A DNA stretch of 64,000 nucleotides from an uncultured Pseudoflavonifractor sp. GTDB taxonomy: Bacteria > Bacillota > Clostridia > Oscillospirales > Oscillospiraceae. Shown piece by piece: positions 9,667 to 18,392 of this stretch. Positions within the stretch are counted from its first letter, which is position 1, and each line of letters starts with the position of its first letter. The notes beneath the pieces were generated by a model, which was given only the letters and a program-made list of their open reading frames with translations, made no database searches and was not told where the DNA came from. The stretch is taken from contig CANEAY010000002.1 in the NCBI GenBank assembly GCA_947425785.1, positions 95,289-159,288 of the forward strand, read 5' to 3'. The translations under genes and the position numbers were made by a program.

Positions 9667-10405
9667 TATGTTGAAGGAGCTCTTCGACCCCATACAGGCG
9701 GAGGAGGCGCTGAAGGATAAGACCAAAGCATATCTGGCGCAGGCGACCCAGGGCTACACCGAAAGGAAGCGGGAAGCCCGCAGATATCCCCGCTATGCCG
9801 CGGCCTGTGCCTGTCTGCTCCTCGCGTTAGTGGGGGGACGTTGGCTCTACTTTACCCCCACGGCTCAGATCAGCATCGACATCAATCCCTCCTTTGAAAT
9901 GGACATTAACCGTTTCGATCAGGTGATCTCTGTAAAAGATTTTAACGAGGATGGCCGTGCTCTTGCCCAGGGGCTGGACATAAAGTACAAAAACTACACG
10001 GCCGCCATTGAGGAGATACTGAACAGTGATGCTGTGACGACCCTGCTGTCTGCGGATGAGGTCATGACGATCACCGTAATAGGCCCGGACGAACAGCGCT
10101 CTGCTGAGATCCTTACGGAGGTTGCGGGCTGTACGGCTGCCCATCGAAACACCTATTGCTACTATACGCCGTCGGAGGATGTGGCCCCGGCCCACGAGAT
10201 GGGTTTTTCCTGCGGGAAATACAGGGCCTTTGTGGAGCTGCAGCGTCTTGATCCTGGTATAACACCCGAAGAGGTGCAGGGGATGACCATGCGGGAGATC
10301 TGGGACAGGATAGAGGCCCTGTCGCCCGACGGGGAGGAGACGTCCTCCTACGGCGGCTGGGGCTATGGACACCATGGACATGGCGGCGGCCACAGGTGGG
10401 AATAG
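9653..10405 (+). CDS. RsgI-like anti-sigma factor with Gly/His-rich C-terminus
   Basis: One TM helix followed by AQISIDINPSFEMDINRFDQVISVKDFNEDGRAL (RsgI-type juxtamembrane region); overlaps the sigma gene by 14 bp; C-term GGWGYGHHGHGGGHRWE. Confidence 0.82.
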   Translation: MTMNNMLKELFDPIQAEEALKDKTKAYLAQATQGYTERKREARRYPRYAAACACLLLALVGGRWLYFTPTAQISIDINPSFEMDINRFDQVISVKDFNEDGRALAQGLDIKYKNYTAAIEEILNSDAVTTLLSADEVMTITVIGPDEQRSAEILTEVAGCTAAHRNTYCYYTPSEDVAPAHEMGFSCGKYRAFVELQRLDPGITPEEVQGMTMREIWDRIEALSPDGEETSSYGGWGYGHHGHGGGHRWE

Positions 10406-10422
10406 AGCAGGTCTCCGCAGTC

Positions 10423-10464
10423 AAAAAGGCCCGCCCCTCTGTATACAGAGGGGCGGGCCTTTTT
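10423..10464. terminator. Bidirectional intrinsic terminator (perfect 42-bp palindrome)
   Basis: AAAAAGGCCCGCCCCTCTGTATACAGAGGGGCGGGCCTTTTT between convergent genes. Confidence 0.93.
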
Positions 10465-10481
10465 GATGTATAAAGACAGTA

Positions 10482-11081
10482 TCACTCTGCCGGGCCCAGC
10501 ACCAGGGGCTGGAGCTGCCGACCCTCCAGGGCGGCGGCCACGGTGTCAGGCACCAGGTCAAAATCCGCCACCAGGGAGGTGGGTTTCTCCCGGTAGTCGT
10601 CCTGCCGGAAAGGCACGAAGTACACGTTTTTCTTGTCCATCAGCATTCCGATGCTCTTGGCGGAGGAGGCCAGGGCGTCGTTGGTGGACACCGCCAAAAT
10701 GAGGGGCCGGCCGTTGCGCAGATGGGACTTGGCGGCCAGGGTGACGGTGGTATCTGCCACGCCGGCGGCCAGCTTTCCCAGGGTGTTGCCGGTGCAAGGA
10801 CAGATGACCAGGGCGTCCAGCAGTTTCTTGGGGCCCAGGGGTTCCGCCTTGGGTAGGGAATCAATGACCCGCTTGTCGCAGATGCGCTCCAGCTCCCGCA
10901 TCAAATCGTGAGCGGCGCCGAAGCGGGTGTCCAGGGCGGCTACGTTCTCCGAGACGATGGCTGTCATGTCCCCGAAGCGGGCCTTGGTCTTTTCCAAGGC
11001 CCCCAGGGCTTTAGCATGGGTACAGAAGGAGCCGCACAGGGCAAAGCCAATGCGGGAAGAGGGCTGTTCCATATTGGTCAC
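10482..11081 (-). CDS. dpaB: Dipicolinate synthase subunit B
   Basis: Flavoprotein-like IGFALCGSFCTHAKAL..., ALVICPCTGNTLGKLAAGVADTTVTLAAKSHLRNGRPLILAVSTNDAL; paired with dpaA. Confidence 0.92.
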   Translation of the reverse strand: MTNMEQPSSRIGFALCGSFCTHAKALGALEKTKARFGDMTAIVSENVAALDTRFGAAHDLMRELERICDKRVIDSLPKAEPLGPKKLLDALVICPCTGNTLGKLAAGVADTTVTLAAKSHLRNGRPLILAVSTNDALASSAKSIGMLMDKKNVYFVPFRQDDYREKPTSLVADFDLVPDTVAAALEGRQLQPLVLGPAE

Positions 11082-11953
11082 ACTCCAGATTCGGTCAAGA
11101 TGTTATAGATGGTGCTTTTGATGGCCAGGCCGGCGGTGACGGGAGCCACCTTACCGGGGAGGGAGAGGGCCCAAATGGCCTTCACCCCCAGCTCTGCCGC
11201 AGCGGAGAAGTCCACCCCGCCGGGCTTGGAGGCCAGGTCGATGACCAGGCAGCCGCTCTTTAGGTCGCTGAGCTCCTCCCGGCCAAGCACCAGAGCGGGG
11301 ACGGTGTTGATGACCAGGTCGTAGCCGCACAGCCATTTGTCCAGCTGGTCGGAGCGCTCCACGCCGCAGCCCCACACCTGGGCCCAAGAAAGGTCTGAAA
11401 ACTTTCGGGCAGCCAGGCTCACATGGGCTCCCAAGCCCTGGAGCTGTTGAATGAGCACCTTTCCCAGCCGCCCCGCTCCAATGACCAGGGCCTTGGCTCC
11501 GTGAAGGGTGATGGGCAGTTCCTCCATGGCGATCTGAATGGCTCCTTCGGAGGTGGGGATCGCATTTGCCACTGCCAGCTCCTCCCGGGCCAGGTAGTCC
11601 ACCAGTTGGAGACCTCGGGTCTGGGCGGCCTCCGCCAGAGCGGGTGAGGCCATTCCGGCGCAGAGGAGACTGCCGGGGGACATGGCGTCCAGAACCTCGC
11701 TGAGCAGCGGCTCCCGGGCGGAGAGGGGAGCGTTGACCCGGTCACCGTCCAGGGCGGGGAGGGGGAGGATCACACAGTCCGCTCCGGCCACGCCCTCCAA
11801 GCTGTCACTGACCAGGGAGGGTTCCACCCCCCGTTCCAGCGCGTAAGTATGTACCCGGTGGCCGTCCTCCCGGAGAGACCTGGCCAGAGTGGCCTGCCGG
11901 GGGTCGCCGCCGATGACCCATAGTTCCATTTGACGCATGGGCGTTCCCTCCAT
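11078..11953 (-). CDS. dpaA: Dipicolinate synthase subunit A
   Basis: Rossmann ALVIGAGRLGKVL, ELWVIGGDPRQATLARSLREDGH; overlaps dpaB by 4 bp. Confidence 0.92.
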   Translation of the reverse strand: MEGTPMRQMELWVIGGDPRQATLARSLREDGHRVHTYALERGVEPSLVSDSLEGVAGADCVILPLPALDGDRVNAPLSAREPLLSEVLDAMSPGSLLCAGMASPALAEAAQTRGLQLVDYLAREELAVANAIPTSEGAIQIAMEELPITLHGAKALVIGAGRLGKVLIQQLQGLGAHVSLAARKFSDLSWAQVWGCGVERSDQLDKWLCGYDLVINTVPALVLGREELSDLKSGCLVIDLASKPGGVDFSAAAELGVKAIWALSLPGKVAPVTAGLAIKSTIYNILTESGV

Positions 11954-12074
11954 TTCTGATGCTGGGCCATCCTATGCGCCGGGGATAGCGGAAGTGAAAG
12001 GATGGACAAAAATGGGGGGAGATGATATACTGACAGCAATGCCTGGAGATTCGTAAAAAGAAAGGTGTGCTTTT

Positions 12075-12692
12075 ATGGACAGACAGATGATCTTGGAACT
12101 GGTGGGCTACTTTGCCTCGCTTTTGGTGCTGGTCTCCCTGCTGATGACCTCGGTGGTGAAGCTGCGGATCATCAATATGATCGGTTCCTTTATTTTTGCT
12201 ATCTACGCCCTCTTCATCTCCTCCTACCCCACGGCGGTGATGAATTTCTGCCTGGTGGGGGTGAACATCTACTTCCTCATCAAAATGGCCAAGACCGAGC
12301 GGGCATTTACCTTTTTGCCCCTGGGGCCGGAAGAGACCTATTTTCAGTACTTTCTCCAGTATTACGGGGAGGATATCCAAAAGTTTTTCCCTGCCGGGGC
12401 CCTCTCTGCTGATGGGGCAGACGTGGCCTGTCTGGTGTGCTGTGACACCACCCCTGCCGGGGTACTGACCGCCCGGATGGTGGAGGAGGGGGTGCTGGAG
12501 ATGATCCTGGACTACACCACGCCCCAGTACCGGGACTGCTCGGTGGGACGGTATCTCTACGGTCAACTGGCCCAGCAGGGATATCAAAAACTGGTGGTTC
12601 CCTCCGCCACGGACATCCACGGAGCCTATTTAAAGAAGATGGGATTTGCGGAGGAGAACGGAAAGTACGTAAAGGACTTGCGGGAGCAGTAA
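12075..12692 (+). CDS. YgjV-like membrane domain fused to a GNAT-like C-terminal domain
   Basis: N-terminal TM helices (LELVGYFASLLVLVSLLMTSVVKLRIINMIGSFIFAIYALFISS); C-terminus ends GAYLKKMGFAEENGKYVK, as in GNAT folds. Confidence 0.7.
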   Translation: MDRQMILELVGYFASLLVLVSLLMTSVVKLRIINMIGSFIFAIYALFISSYPTAVMNFCLVGVNIYFLIKMAKTERAFTFLPLGPEETYFQYFLQYYGEDIQKFFPAGALSADGADVACLVCCDTTPAGVLTARMVEEGVLEMILDYTTPQYRDCSVGRYLYGQLAQQGYQKLVVPSATDIHGAYLKKMGFAEENGKYVKDLREQ

Positions 12693-12700
12693 GACATACG

Positions 12701-12742
12701 AAAGGGGAGGGTTGAAGCATTTGCTTCAACCCTCCCCTTTTT
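12701..12742. terminator. Bidirectional intrinsic terminator
   Basis: aaaggggagggttgaagca-tt-tgcttcaaccctccccttttt between convergent genes. Confidence 0.88.
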
Positions 12743-12756
12743 ACGTTTCGCTATTC

Positions 12757-14298
12757 TTAAGCCTTTCTTCCCGCGGCATCGAAGGCGTCGGTGACGGCCT
12801 TATCCGGGGCGGGAGTGAGCAGGGAGACGATGACAATGGCCGCGCAGCCCACCAGGAAGGCGGGGAGGAGCTCGTAGATGGCCCAGGCACCGCCCAGCTT
12901 GGCCACACCGTACTTCCAGATAAAGACCATGGCGCCGCCGGAGATCATGCCGGCCAGGGCGCCCCACTTGTTGCTCCGCCGCCAGAAGAGGGCCAGGAGC
13001 ATCACCGGGCCGAAGGCGGCGCCGAAGCCTGCCCAGGCGAAGGAGACGATGCCAAAGACCGAGCTGTTGGGATCCCAGGCCAGGGCAATGCCGATGACAG
13101 CGATGGCAATAACGGTGCCCCGGGCGGCCAGCATGGCATGGGCCTGGCTGATCTTGATGTGGAAGAAGTCCTGGAGCAGATCCTGGGAGACGCTGGAGGC
13201 GGCGGCCAGGAGCTGGGAGTCGGCGGTGGACATGGTGCTGGCCAGGATACCTGCCAGCACCACACCGGCAATGAGGGCCAGCAGGATGCCGTGGCGGCTC
13301 ATCAGGTCGGAGAGCTGAACGATAATGGTCTCCGATTCGGCGCTGGAGGTGAGGAAGGGGATCTTTCCAGCGGCGGAGACGCTGTAACCGATGATGCCGA
13401 TGGCGATGGCGATGAACATGGAGATGGCCACCCACACCGAGGCGATGCGCCGGGAGGTGGTGAGTTCCTTCTCGTCCCGAATGGCCATGAAGCGCAGGAG
13501 GATGTGGGGCATACCGAAGTAGCCCAGGCCCCAGGCAAGGGTGGAGGCAATGCTGAGGCCGCCGTAGGAGGCCGCTGTGCCGGTGGCGGCGTTGTAGCCC
13601 TGAGTCAGGTTCAGGTAGCCGGGGAGGGCCCGGGCGTTATCCATGACCACGTCCAGACCGCCAGCCTGGCCCACGCCGAAGACCACAATGACCAGCAGGG
13701 CGATGGTCATGACGATGCTCTGGATGAGGTCGGTGGTGGATACGGCCATGAAGCCGCCCAGGACGGTATAGCCGATGATGACCACTGCGCCTACGATCAT
13801 AGCCACATGGTAGTCTACGCCGAAGAGACTGTTGAAGAGGGTGCCCACGGCCTTAAAGCCGGAGGCGGTATAGGGGATAAAGAAGATGAGGATCACCACC
13901 GCGGCAATGCAGGAGAGGATGTTTCTGTCATCCCGGTAGCGGCGGGAGAAAAAGTTGGGGATGGTAAAGGCCTCCAGTTGGGCGGAGTAGCGGCGCAGCC
14001 GCTTGGCTACGATGAGCCAGTTGAGATAGGTGCCTACGGCCAGGCCGATGGCCGTCCAGCCCACCTCGGCCACGCCGCACAGGTAGGCAAGGCCGGGCAG
14101 GCCCATGAGCAGATAGCTGGACATGTCGCTGGCCTCCGCGCTCATGGCGGTGACGATGGGGCCCAGCTTCCGGCCGCCCAGGTAAAACTGGTCGGAGGAA
14201 TCGCCGCTGCCCTGGCGGCTGAAGTAGACACCGATAAGGATGGTCACCACCAGGTAGAGCACGATGGCGGCCAGAATACAGAATTGCGCTGTGGTCAT
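12757..14298 (-). CDS. putP: Sodium/proline symporter (SSS family)
   Basis: GVYFSRQGSGDSSDQFYLGGRKLGPIVTAMSAEASDMSSYLLMGLPGLAY; about 13 TM segments. Confidence 0.92.
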   Translation of the reverse strand: MTTAQFCILAAIVLYLVVTILIGVYFSRQGSGDSSDQFYLGGRKLGPIVTAMSAEASDMSSYLLMGLPGLAYLCGVAEVGWTAIGLAVGTYLNWLIVAKRLRRYSAQLEAFTIPNFFSRRYRDDRNILSCIAAVVILIFFIPYTASGFKAVGTLFNSLFGVDYHVAMIVGAVVIIGYTVLGGFMAVSTTDLIQSIVMTIALLVIVVFGVGQAGGLDVVMDNARALPGYLNLTQGYNAATGTAASYGGLSIASTLAWGLGYFGMPHILLRFMAIRDEKELTTSRRIASVWVAISMFIAIAIGIIGYSVSAAGKIPFLTSSAESETIIVQLSDLMSRHGILLALIAGVVLAGILASTMSTADSQLLAAASSVSQDLLQDFFHIKISQAHAMLAARGTVIAIAVIGIALAWDPNSSVFGIVSFAWAGFGAAFGPVMLLALFWRRSNKWGALAGMISGGAMVFIWKYGVAKLGGAWAIYELLPAFLVGCAAIVIVSLLTPAPDKAVTDAFDAAGRKA

Positions 14299-14364
14299 GG
14301 TTGGAACCTCCCTTGTGTGTGCCCTCCGCCTCTCTCAAAGAACGAAGGGAAGAACATTGCGGAT

Positions 14365-14393
14365 ATCATACCACAGTTTGGAATAGAACGCAA
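14365..14393 (-). promoter_or_regulatory. Predicted sigma-A promoter of putP
   Basis: Minus strand TTGCGT-17 bp-TATGAT. Confidence 0.6.
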
Positions 14394-14398
14394 TACAG

Positions 14399-14430
14399 AA
14401 CGGAGTATAGACTATAGTCTATACTCCGTT
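14399..14430. promoter_or_regulatory. Perfect 32-bp palindrome, candidate regulator operator
   Basis: AACGGAGTATAGACTATAGTCTATACTCCGTT between tetR-like gene and putP, 5 bp upstream of the predicted -35. Confidence 0.65.
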
Positions 14431-14493
14431 GAACGATACATAGAATTTTTGTTGATATATAAAGGGAAAACTGACTATACAAAAATTAAGTCT

Positions 14494-15081
14494 TTAATCA
14501 GACAAAAATCCGGCTAAAAATTGCGGCATGACCTGGGCGGCATAATCCCGCAGGTTGTAGTCCCCGCCGCACAGGCACCAGTCGTACATGAGACCCCGCT
14601 CACACAGGGCGTAGAGCTTAGAGAGCTCATTGACGCTGCGCGCCTTGGAGAGCTGGCCCTCGGCCTGGCCCTGGGCGATGATGCGCCGCAAAAGGCGGTA
14701 GTAGGTGCGCTTGTGATCGAGCAGGTGCTTTTCCCCGCTGGTGACCAGCTGGGTGGCAAAGAGCTGGGAGAGGAGCTCAATGGGAACGGTGTTCTCAATG
14801 GTCTCAAAGAGCTCCCGGTTGAGAAAGAGGAGCTTCTCCATGGCGGGCATATCCGGGGGCATGACCTCCTCCAGGGCCTCGTACTTGTCGTCAAAAAGGT
14901 CGCTGAGGGTGCTCAAGAGAGCATCCTTGCCGTCAAAGTAGTGGTAGAAGGAGCCCTTGGAGGTGTTGGACAGGTCGATGATCTCTTCCACGGTGGTGTG
15001 CTCGTAGCCCTGCTCATAGAAGAGCTTCCAGGCGGCGTTGACGATCCTGCCGCGGGTGTTGCGCTGGGAACGCTTTGCCAT
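14494..15081 (-). CDS. TetR/AcrR family transcriptional regulator
   Basis: N-terminal HTH RGRIVNAAWKLFYEQGYEHTTVEEIIDLSNTSKGSFYHYFDGKDALL. Confidence 0.93.
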   Translation of the reverse strand: MAKRSQRNTRGRIVNAAWKLFYEQGYEHTTVEEIIDLSNTSKGSFYHYFDGKDALLSTLSDLFDDKYEALEEVMPPDMPAMEKLLFLNRELFETIENTVPIELLSQLFATQLVTSGEKHLLDHKRTYYRLLRRIIAQGQAEGQLSKARSVNELSKLYALCERGLMYDWCLCGGDYNLRDYAAQVMPQFLAGFLSD

Positions 15082-15100
15082 GGTGAGGGGCTCCTTTCTG

Positions 15101-16027
15101 TCAGGTCAGGCTAAAGGCTGCGATGGCCACGAAGAGCAGAATGGTGCAGAGGGTATGGACGGAGAGACTGGTGGAGATGTACTTTCCTTCCTCTCCCACG
15201 TCGGCAAAGAGAGGGATAATGAAGGGGGCGGGGAGGGCGTAGAGGATCATAAGGGCAATTTGGAGCCCCTTGTCATAGGGGACGATGCGAAAGGTGATGA
15301 AGCTGACAGCCGCCAGCAGTACCGCCATCAGCGCCAGACGGCACACCACAGTGACGGCCACGGGTTTCAAAAGGGACTTGTCCAGCTCCAGCTCGTAGCC
15401 CACCACCAGGAGCACCAGGGCGCTGGTGGGGGCGGTGATGGCGGAGATGACCCCGGTAACAAGGCCGGCAGCGGGACCGGCGAGCACCCACTGCCCCACG
15501 CCCAGAGCCCCTAGAAGGATGCCCAGAGCCATGCCGATACAGCACTTGTTGGTGACCATGTTCTTCAAAAGACCTTTGGCCGTGGGCTTCTGGCCGTCGG
15601 TGAGGGAGAGAAGGCCCAGGAAGGCGGTGTAGGCAAAGACGGTCTGGCCCAAGTCCACGGCGGCAAAGCCGGATTGCTCTCCCATAAGGACGCCGTAGAG
15701 GGCGTAGCCCAGCATGCCGCCCTCGGCACTGGCCAGGAGGAAGGGGAAGAACTTGCCGTGAGCGCCCACCAGCTTCCGCAGGGCGAAGCCCGCAGCCAAG
15801 GCGGCGGCAAAGCCGGCGTAGACCAGCACAAAGAGCAAGACTACGGTGGGGGAGTAGTGGGCGGTGAAGAAGGCGTTGAAGAGCACCACGGGCAGGCACA
15901 CGTCTCCCACCACCGACTTCAGGCCCGCCAGGCCCTTCATATCAAAGATCTGCTTTTTCCGGCACAGTGCGCCCAGCAGGAGCAGCACCACGATGGGCAG
16001 TACCATTTGCAGCACTTGCAGTGCCAT
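15101..16027 (-). CDS. AEC (auxin efflux carrier) family transporter
   Basis: About 10 TM segments; VLPIVVLLLLGALCRKKQIFD...GLAGLKSVVGDVCLPVVLFNAFF. Confidence 0.85.
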   Translation of the reverse strand: MALQVLQMVLPIVVLLLLGALCRKKQIFDMKGLAGLKSVVGDVCLPVVLFNAFFTAHYSPTVVLLFVLVYAGFAAALAAGFALRKLVGAHGKFFPFLLASAEGGMLGYALYGVLMGEQSGFAAVDLGQTVFAYTAFLGLLSLTDGQKPTAKGLLKNMVTNKCCIGMALGILLGALGVGQWVLAGPAAGLVTGVISAITAPTSALVLLVVGYELELDKSLLKPVAVTVVCRLALMAVLLAAVSFITFRIVPYDKGLQIALMILYALPAPFIIPLFADVGEEGKYISTSLSVHTLCTILLFVAIAAFSLT

Positions 16028-16055
16028 GAGACATCAGCCTCCTTCATATCATAAA

Positions 16056-16086
16056 AGGGGAGGGAGACCTTCCTGTCTCCCTCCCC
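16056..16086 (-). terminator. Intrinsic terminator after lsrF
   Basis: Minus strand ggggagggagac-aggaag-gtctccctcccc-ttttat. Confidence 0.75.
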
Positions 16087-16101
16087 CGGCTCACGCTTGA
16101 C

Positions 16102-16986
16102 TTACTTGCTGTGGGTGGCGTCCTGGAAGAACTCCAGAGCCTCCTTGTCGGTGGCGCCCTTGTGGACGATCATGGAGACCGCCTGGGCCATCTCGACAGG
16201 ATGGTTGCTCTGGAAGATATTGCGGCCCATGTCCACGCCGTGGGCGCCCTTCTGAATGACACCGTAGGCCAGCTTCAGGGCATCGGGCTCGGAGAGTTTC
16301 TTGCCGCCGGCCACCACGATGGGTACCGGGCAGGCGGCCACGACCTCTTCAAAGTTCTCGCAGTCGTAGGTCTTGACGATCTGGACGCCCATTTCGGCGA
16401 TGATGCGGGTGGCCAGCTTAAAGAACTTGTCGGTGCGGGCCATGTCCTTACCCACGGCGCACACGCCCATGGTGGGGATGGAGTAGCGCATACCGGCGTT
16501 GATGACACGGCTCAGGTTGTCGATGCTGGAGAGCTGGCCGTCGCCGCCGATGAAGGTCTGCACGGCCATGCAGTCGGCGTTCATGCGGATGGCGTCCTCA
16601 ATATCCACGGCCACCACCTCGTGGCTCAAGTCGTCCTGGAGCATGGAGGAGCCGGAGGTGACCCGCAGGGCCACGCTCTTGGTCAGCTCGGGGGGGACGC
16701 AGGTGCGGATGGCGCCCCGGGTGCCCATGAAGCAGTCCACATAGGGAGCCAGCTGGGGCAGGAGCAGATCCAGCCGCTCCAGGCCCGCGGTGGAGCCCAT
16801 AAAGTAGCCGTGGTCGAAGGCGAACATCACGGTGTTGCCGCTTTCGGGATCAAAAATGTTGGCCATATGCTTCTTCATGCCCCAGTCCAGGCTGTTGATG
16901 CCCTTGAGGTAGAAGCCCTTTTGATTGGCGAAGGGAACACCTACGTGATAATCCTTGGAAACTTTCAGACCGTCCAGATCAGCCAT
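16102..16986 (-). CDS. lsrF: 3-hydroxy-5-phosphonooxypentane-2,4-dione thiolase (AI-2 degradation)
   Basis: MADLDGLKVSKDYHVGVPF..., MANIFDPESGNTVMFAFDHGYFMGSTAGLERLD; ATG 16986 preceded by aggagga; ORF track extends 5' through intergenic hairpins. Confidence 0.93.
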   Translation of the reverse strand: MADLDGLKVSKDYHVGVPFANQKGFYLKGINSLDWGMKKHMANIFDPESGNTVMFAFDHGYFMGSTAGLERLDLLLPQLAPYVDCFMGTRGAIRTCVPPELTKSVALRVTSGSSMLQDDLSHEVVAVDIEDAIRMNADCMAVQTFIGGDGQLSSIDNLSRVINAGMRYSIPTMGVCAVGKDMARTDKFFKLATRIIAEMGVQIVKTYDCENFEEVVAACPVPIVVAGGKKLSEPDALKLAYGVIQKGAHGVDMGRNIFQSNHPVEMAQAVSMIVHKGATDKEALEFFQDATHSK

Positions 16987-17081
16987 GATTATATCCTCCT
17001 TTTTCAATAAAAACAATATAAAACGAAGTATTTTTTCTTTTTGCGGGCATTTTGGCCCGAAAAAGAGGGCCTCCGTTCCCG

Positions 17082-17142
17082 AAAACGCGCCGGAATGACC
17101 GGCGCGCTTTCGGGAGCGGGCGGGGCAGAGCCCCGCCGCTCC
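17082..17142 (-). terminator. Two GC-rich stem-loops between lsrB and lsrF
   Basis: cccgaaa.acgcgccgg-aatga-ccggcgcg.ctttcggg, then ggcggggc-aga-gccccgcc. Confidence 0.6.
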
Positions 17143-17184
17143 TGTCCTCAATCGGGGGAGACTGAGGAAAACAAGGAGAACAAA

Positions 17185-18333
17185 TTAGAAATCGTAGTCG
17201 TTCATGTTCTCGGCGGTGAAGACGGCACGCTCGGGCAGCAGCACCACGCCGTTGTTGGAGGCGGCGGTGGAGGCGCCGGCAGCGATGGAGTCGTTGGCCA
17301 GAACCTCGCAGGAGCCGATGCCGGGGATGTCGATGGTGTCGCCCACGACGACCTCATTGCCGGCGGCCAGGTAAGCGGCCACGTAGCAGCCCATGGCGCC
17401 CTGCACGCCGCAGTCCCACAGGCCCCAGTTGTAGAGCACGTCAGCCTCACGGTAGGGCTTGATGGCGTTGGGGGTGGCGAAGCCGGTGATGGTCACGTCA
17501 GCCTTGGTCAGGCCCTTCTTCTGGGCAGCCTCCAGCTGGCCGGGAAGAGCGGTGGAGTCGTTGCAGATGATGAGGTCGATGTCGGCATGGGCGTCCAGAA
17601 CGGCCTCGCCCACGGTGACGGACTTTTCAGCGTCCTGCTCGGAGTAGTAGTTGTCGGGCTGGACGTTGACCCAGTTGGGATACTTCTCCTTGATGATCTT
17701 CTCGCCCTCGACCTGCCAGGAGTTCTGGTCAGTGACGGTGGCCTGAGAGTAGTGCCAGGCGTACTTGACCTCGTCCTTCTCAGGATCCACGCCCCGATCC
17801 TTCAGACCGGCAATGGACATGTCCACCAGCATCTGGCCCAGAACCTCAGGAGTGCCCTGAGAGACCATGAGGGCACGATCCTCGGTGTTGGAGTCGGAGT
17901 CCCAGGTGGTGACCACGATCCCGGCGGCGGCAGCCTCCTTCAGGGCGTCAGACACACCGGCGGCGTCCACGGTGGAGATGCAGATGGCGTCAACGCCCTT
18001 GGAGATGGCGTCGTTGATGCAGGCCACCTGGTCAGCCACGGTGGCGTTGGGGGAGCCGATGTAATCCACGGTCATGCCCCAATCCTTGGCCTTGGCCTGG
18101 GCGCCCTGGTTGGCGACCTCAAAGAAGGCGTTGCCGCTGACCTTGGGGATGAAGGCGACGACCTTGCCCTCCACGCTGCCGCCGGCGGGAGCGGGATCGG
18201 CGGCCTGGGACTGGGCGGGCTCAGCGGCCTTGCTCTCAACGGGAGCAGGGGTGCTGGTGGTGCCGCCGCCACAGGCGGCCAGAGACAGGGTCATGCTAAG
18301 AGCGAGGAACAGTGCGAGACTTTTCTTTTTCAT
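17185..18333 (-). CDS. lsrB: AI-2 ABC transporter substrate-binding protein
   Basis: Lipoprotein signal ALFLALSMTLSLAACGGG; VVAFIPKVSGNAFFEVANQGAQAKAKDWGMTVDYIGSPNATVADQVACINDAISKGVDAICIS. Confidence 0.93.
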   Translation of the reverse strand: MKKKSLALFLALSMTLSLAACGGGTTSTPAPVESKAAEPAQSQAADPAPAGGSVEGKVVAFIPKVSGNAFFEVANQGAQAKAKDWGMTVDYIGSPNATVADQVACINDAISKGVDAICISTVDAAGVSDALKEAAAAGIVVTTWDSDSNTEDRALMVSQGTPEVLGQMLVDMSIAGLKDRGVDPEKDEVKYAWHYSQATVTDQNSWQVEGEKIIKEKYPNWVNVQPDNYYSEQDAEKSVTVGEAVLDAHADIDLIICNDSTALPGQLEAAQKKGLTKADVTITGFATPNAIKPYREADVLYNWGLWDCGVQGAMGCYVAAYLAAGNEVVVGDTIDIPGIGSCEVLANDSIAAGASTAASNNGVVLLPERAVFTAENMNDYDF

Positions 18334-18392
18334 GATTGCGTACCTCCTGTTTTTATATCATATTCAGGGGCCTTTGCCCCGGAATATCAGGG

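Noticed and set aside
12712-14517. 601-aa plus-strand ORF
   Set aside because: Antisense to putP; starts within the terminator hairpin; Gly/His/Asp-rich shadow sequence
16987-17151. N-terminal 55-residue extension of LsrF in the ORF track
   Set aside because: Covers hairpins and lacks an SD; internal ATG 16986 has a strong aggagga SD and matches the family start
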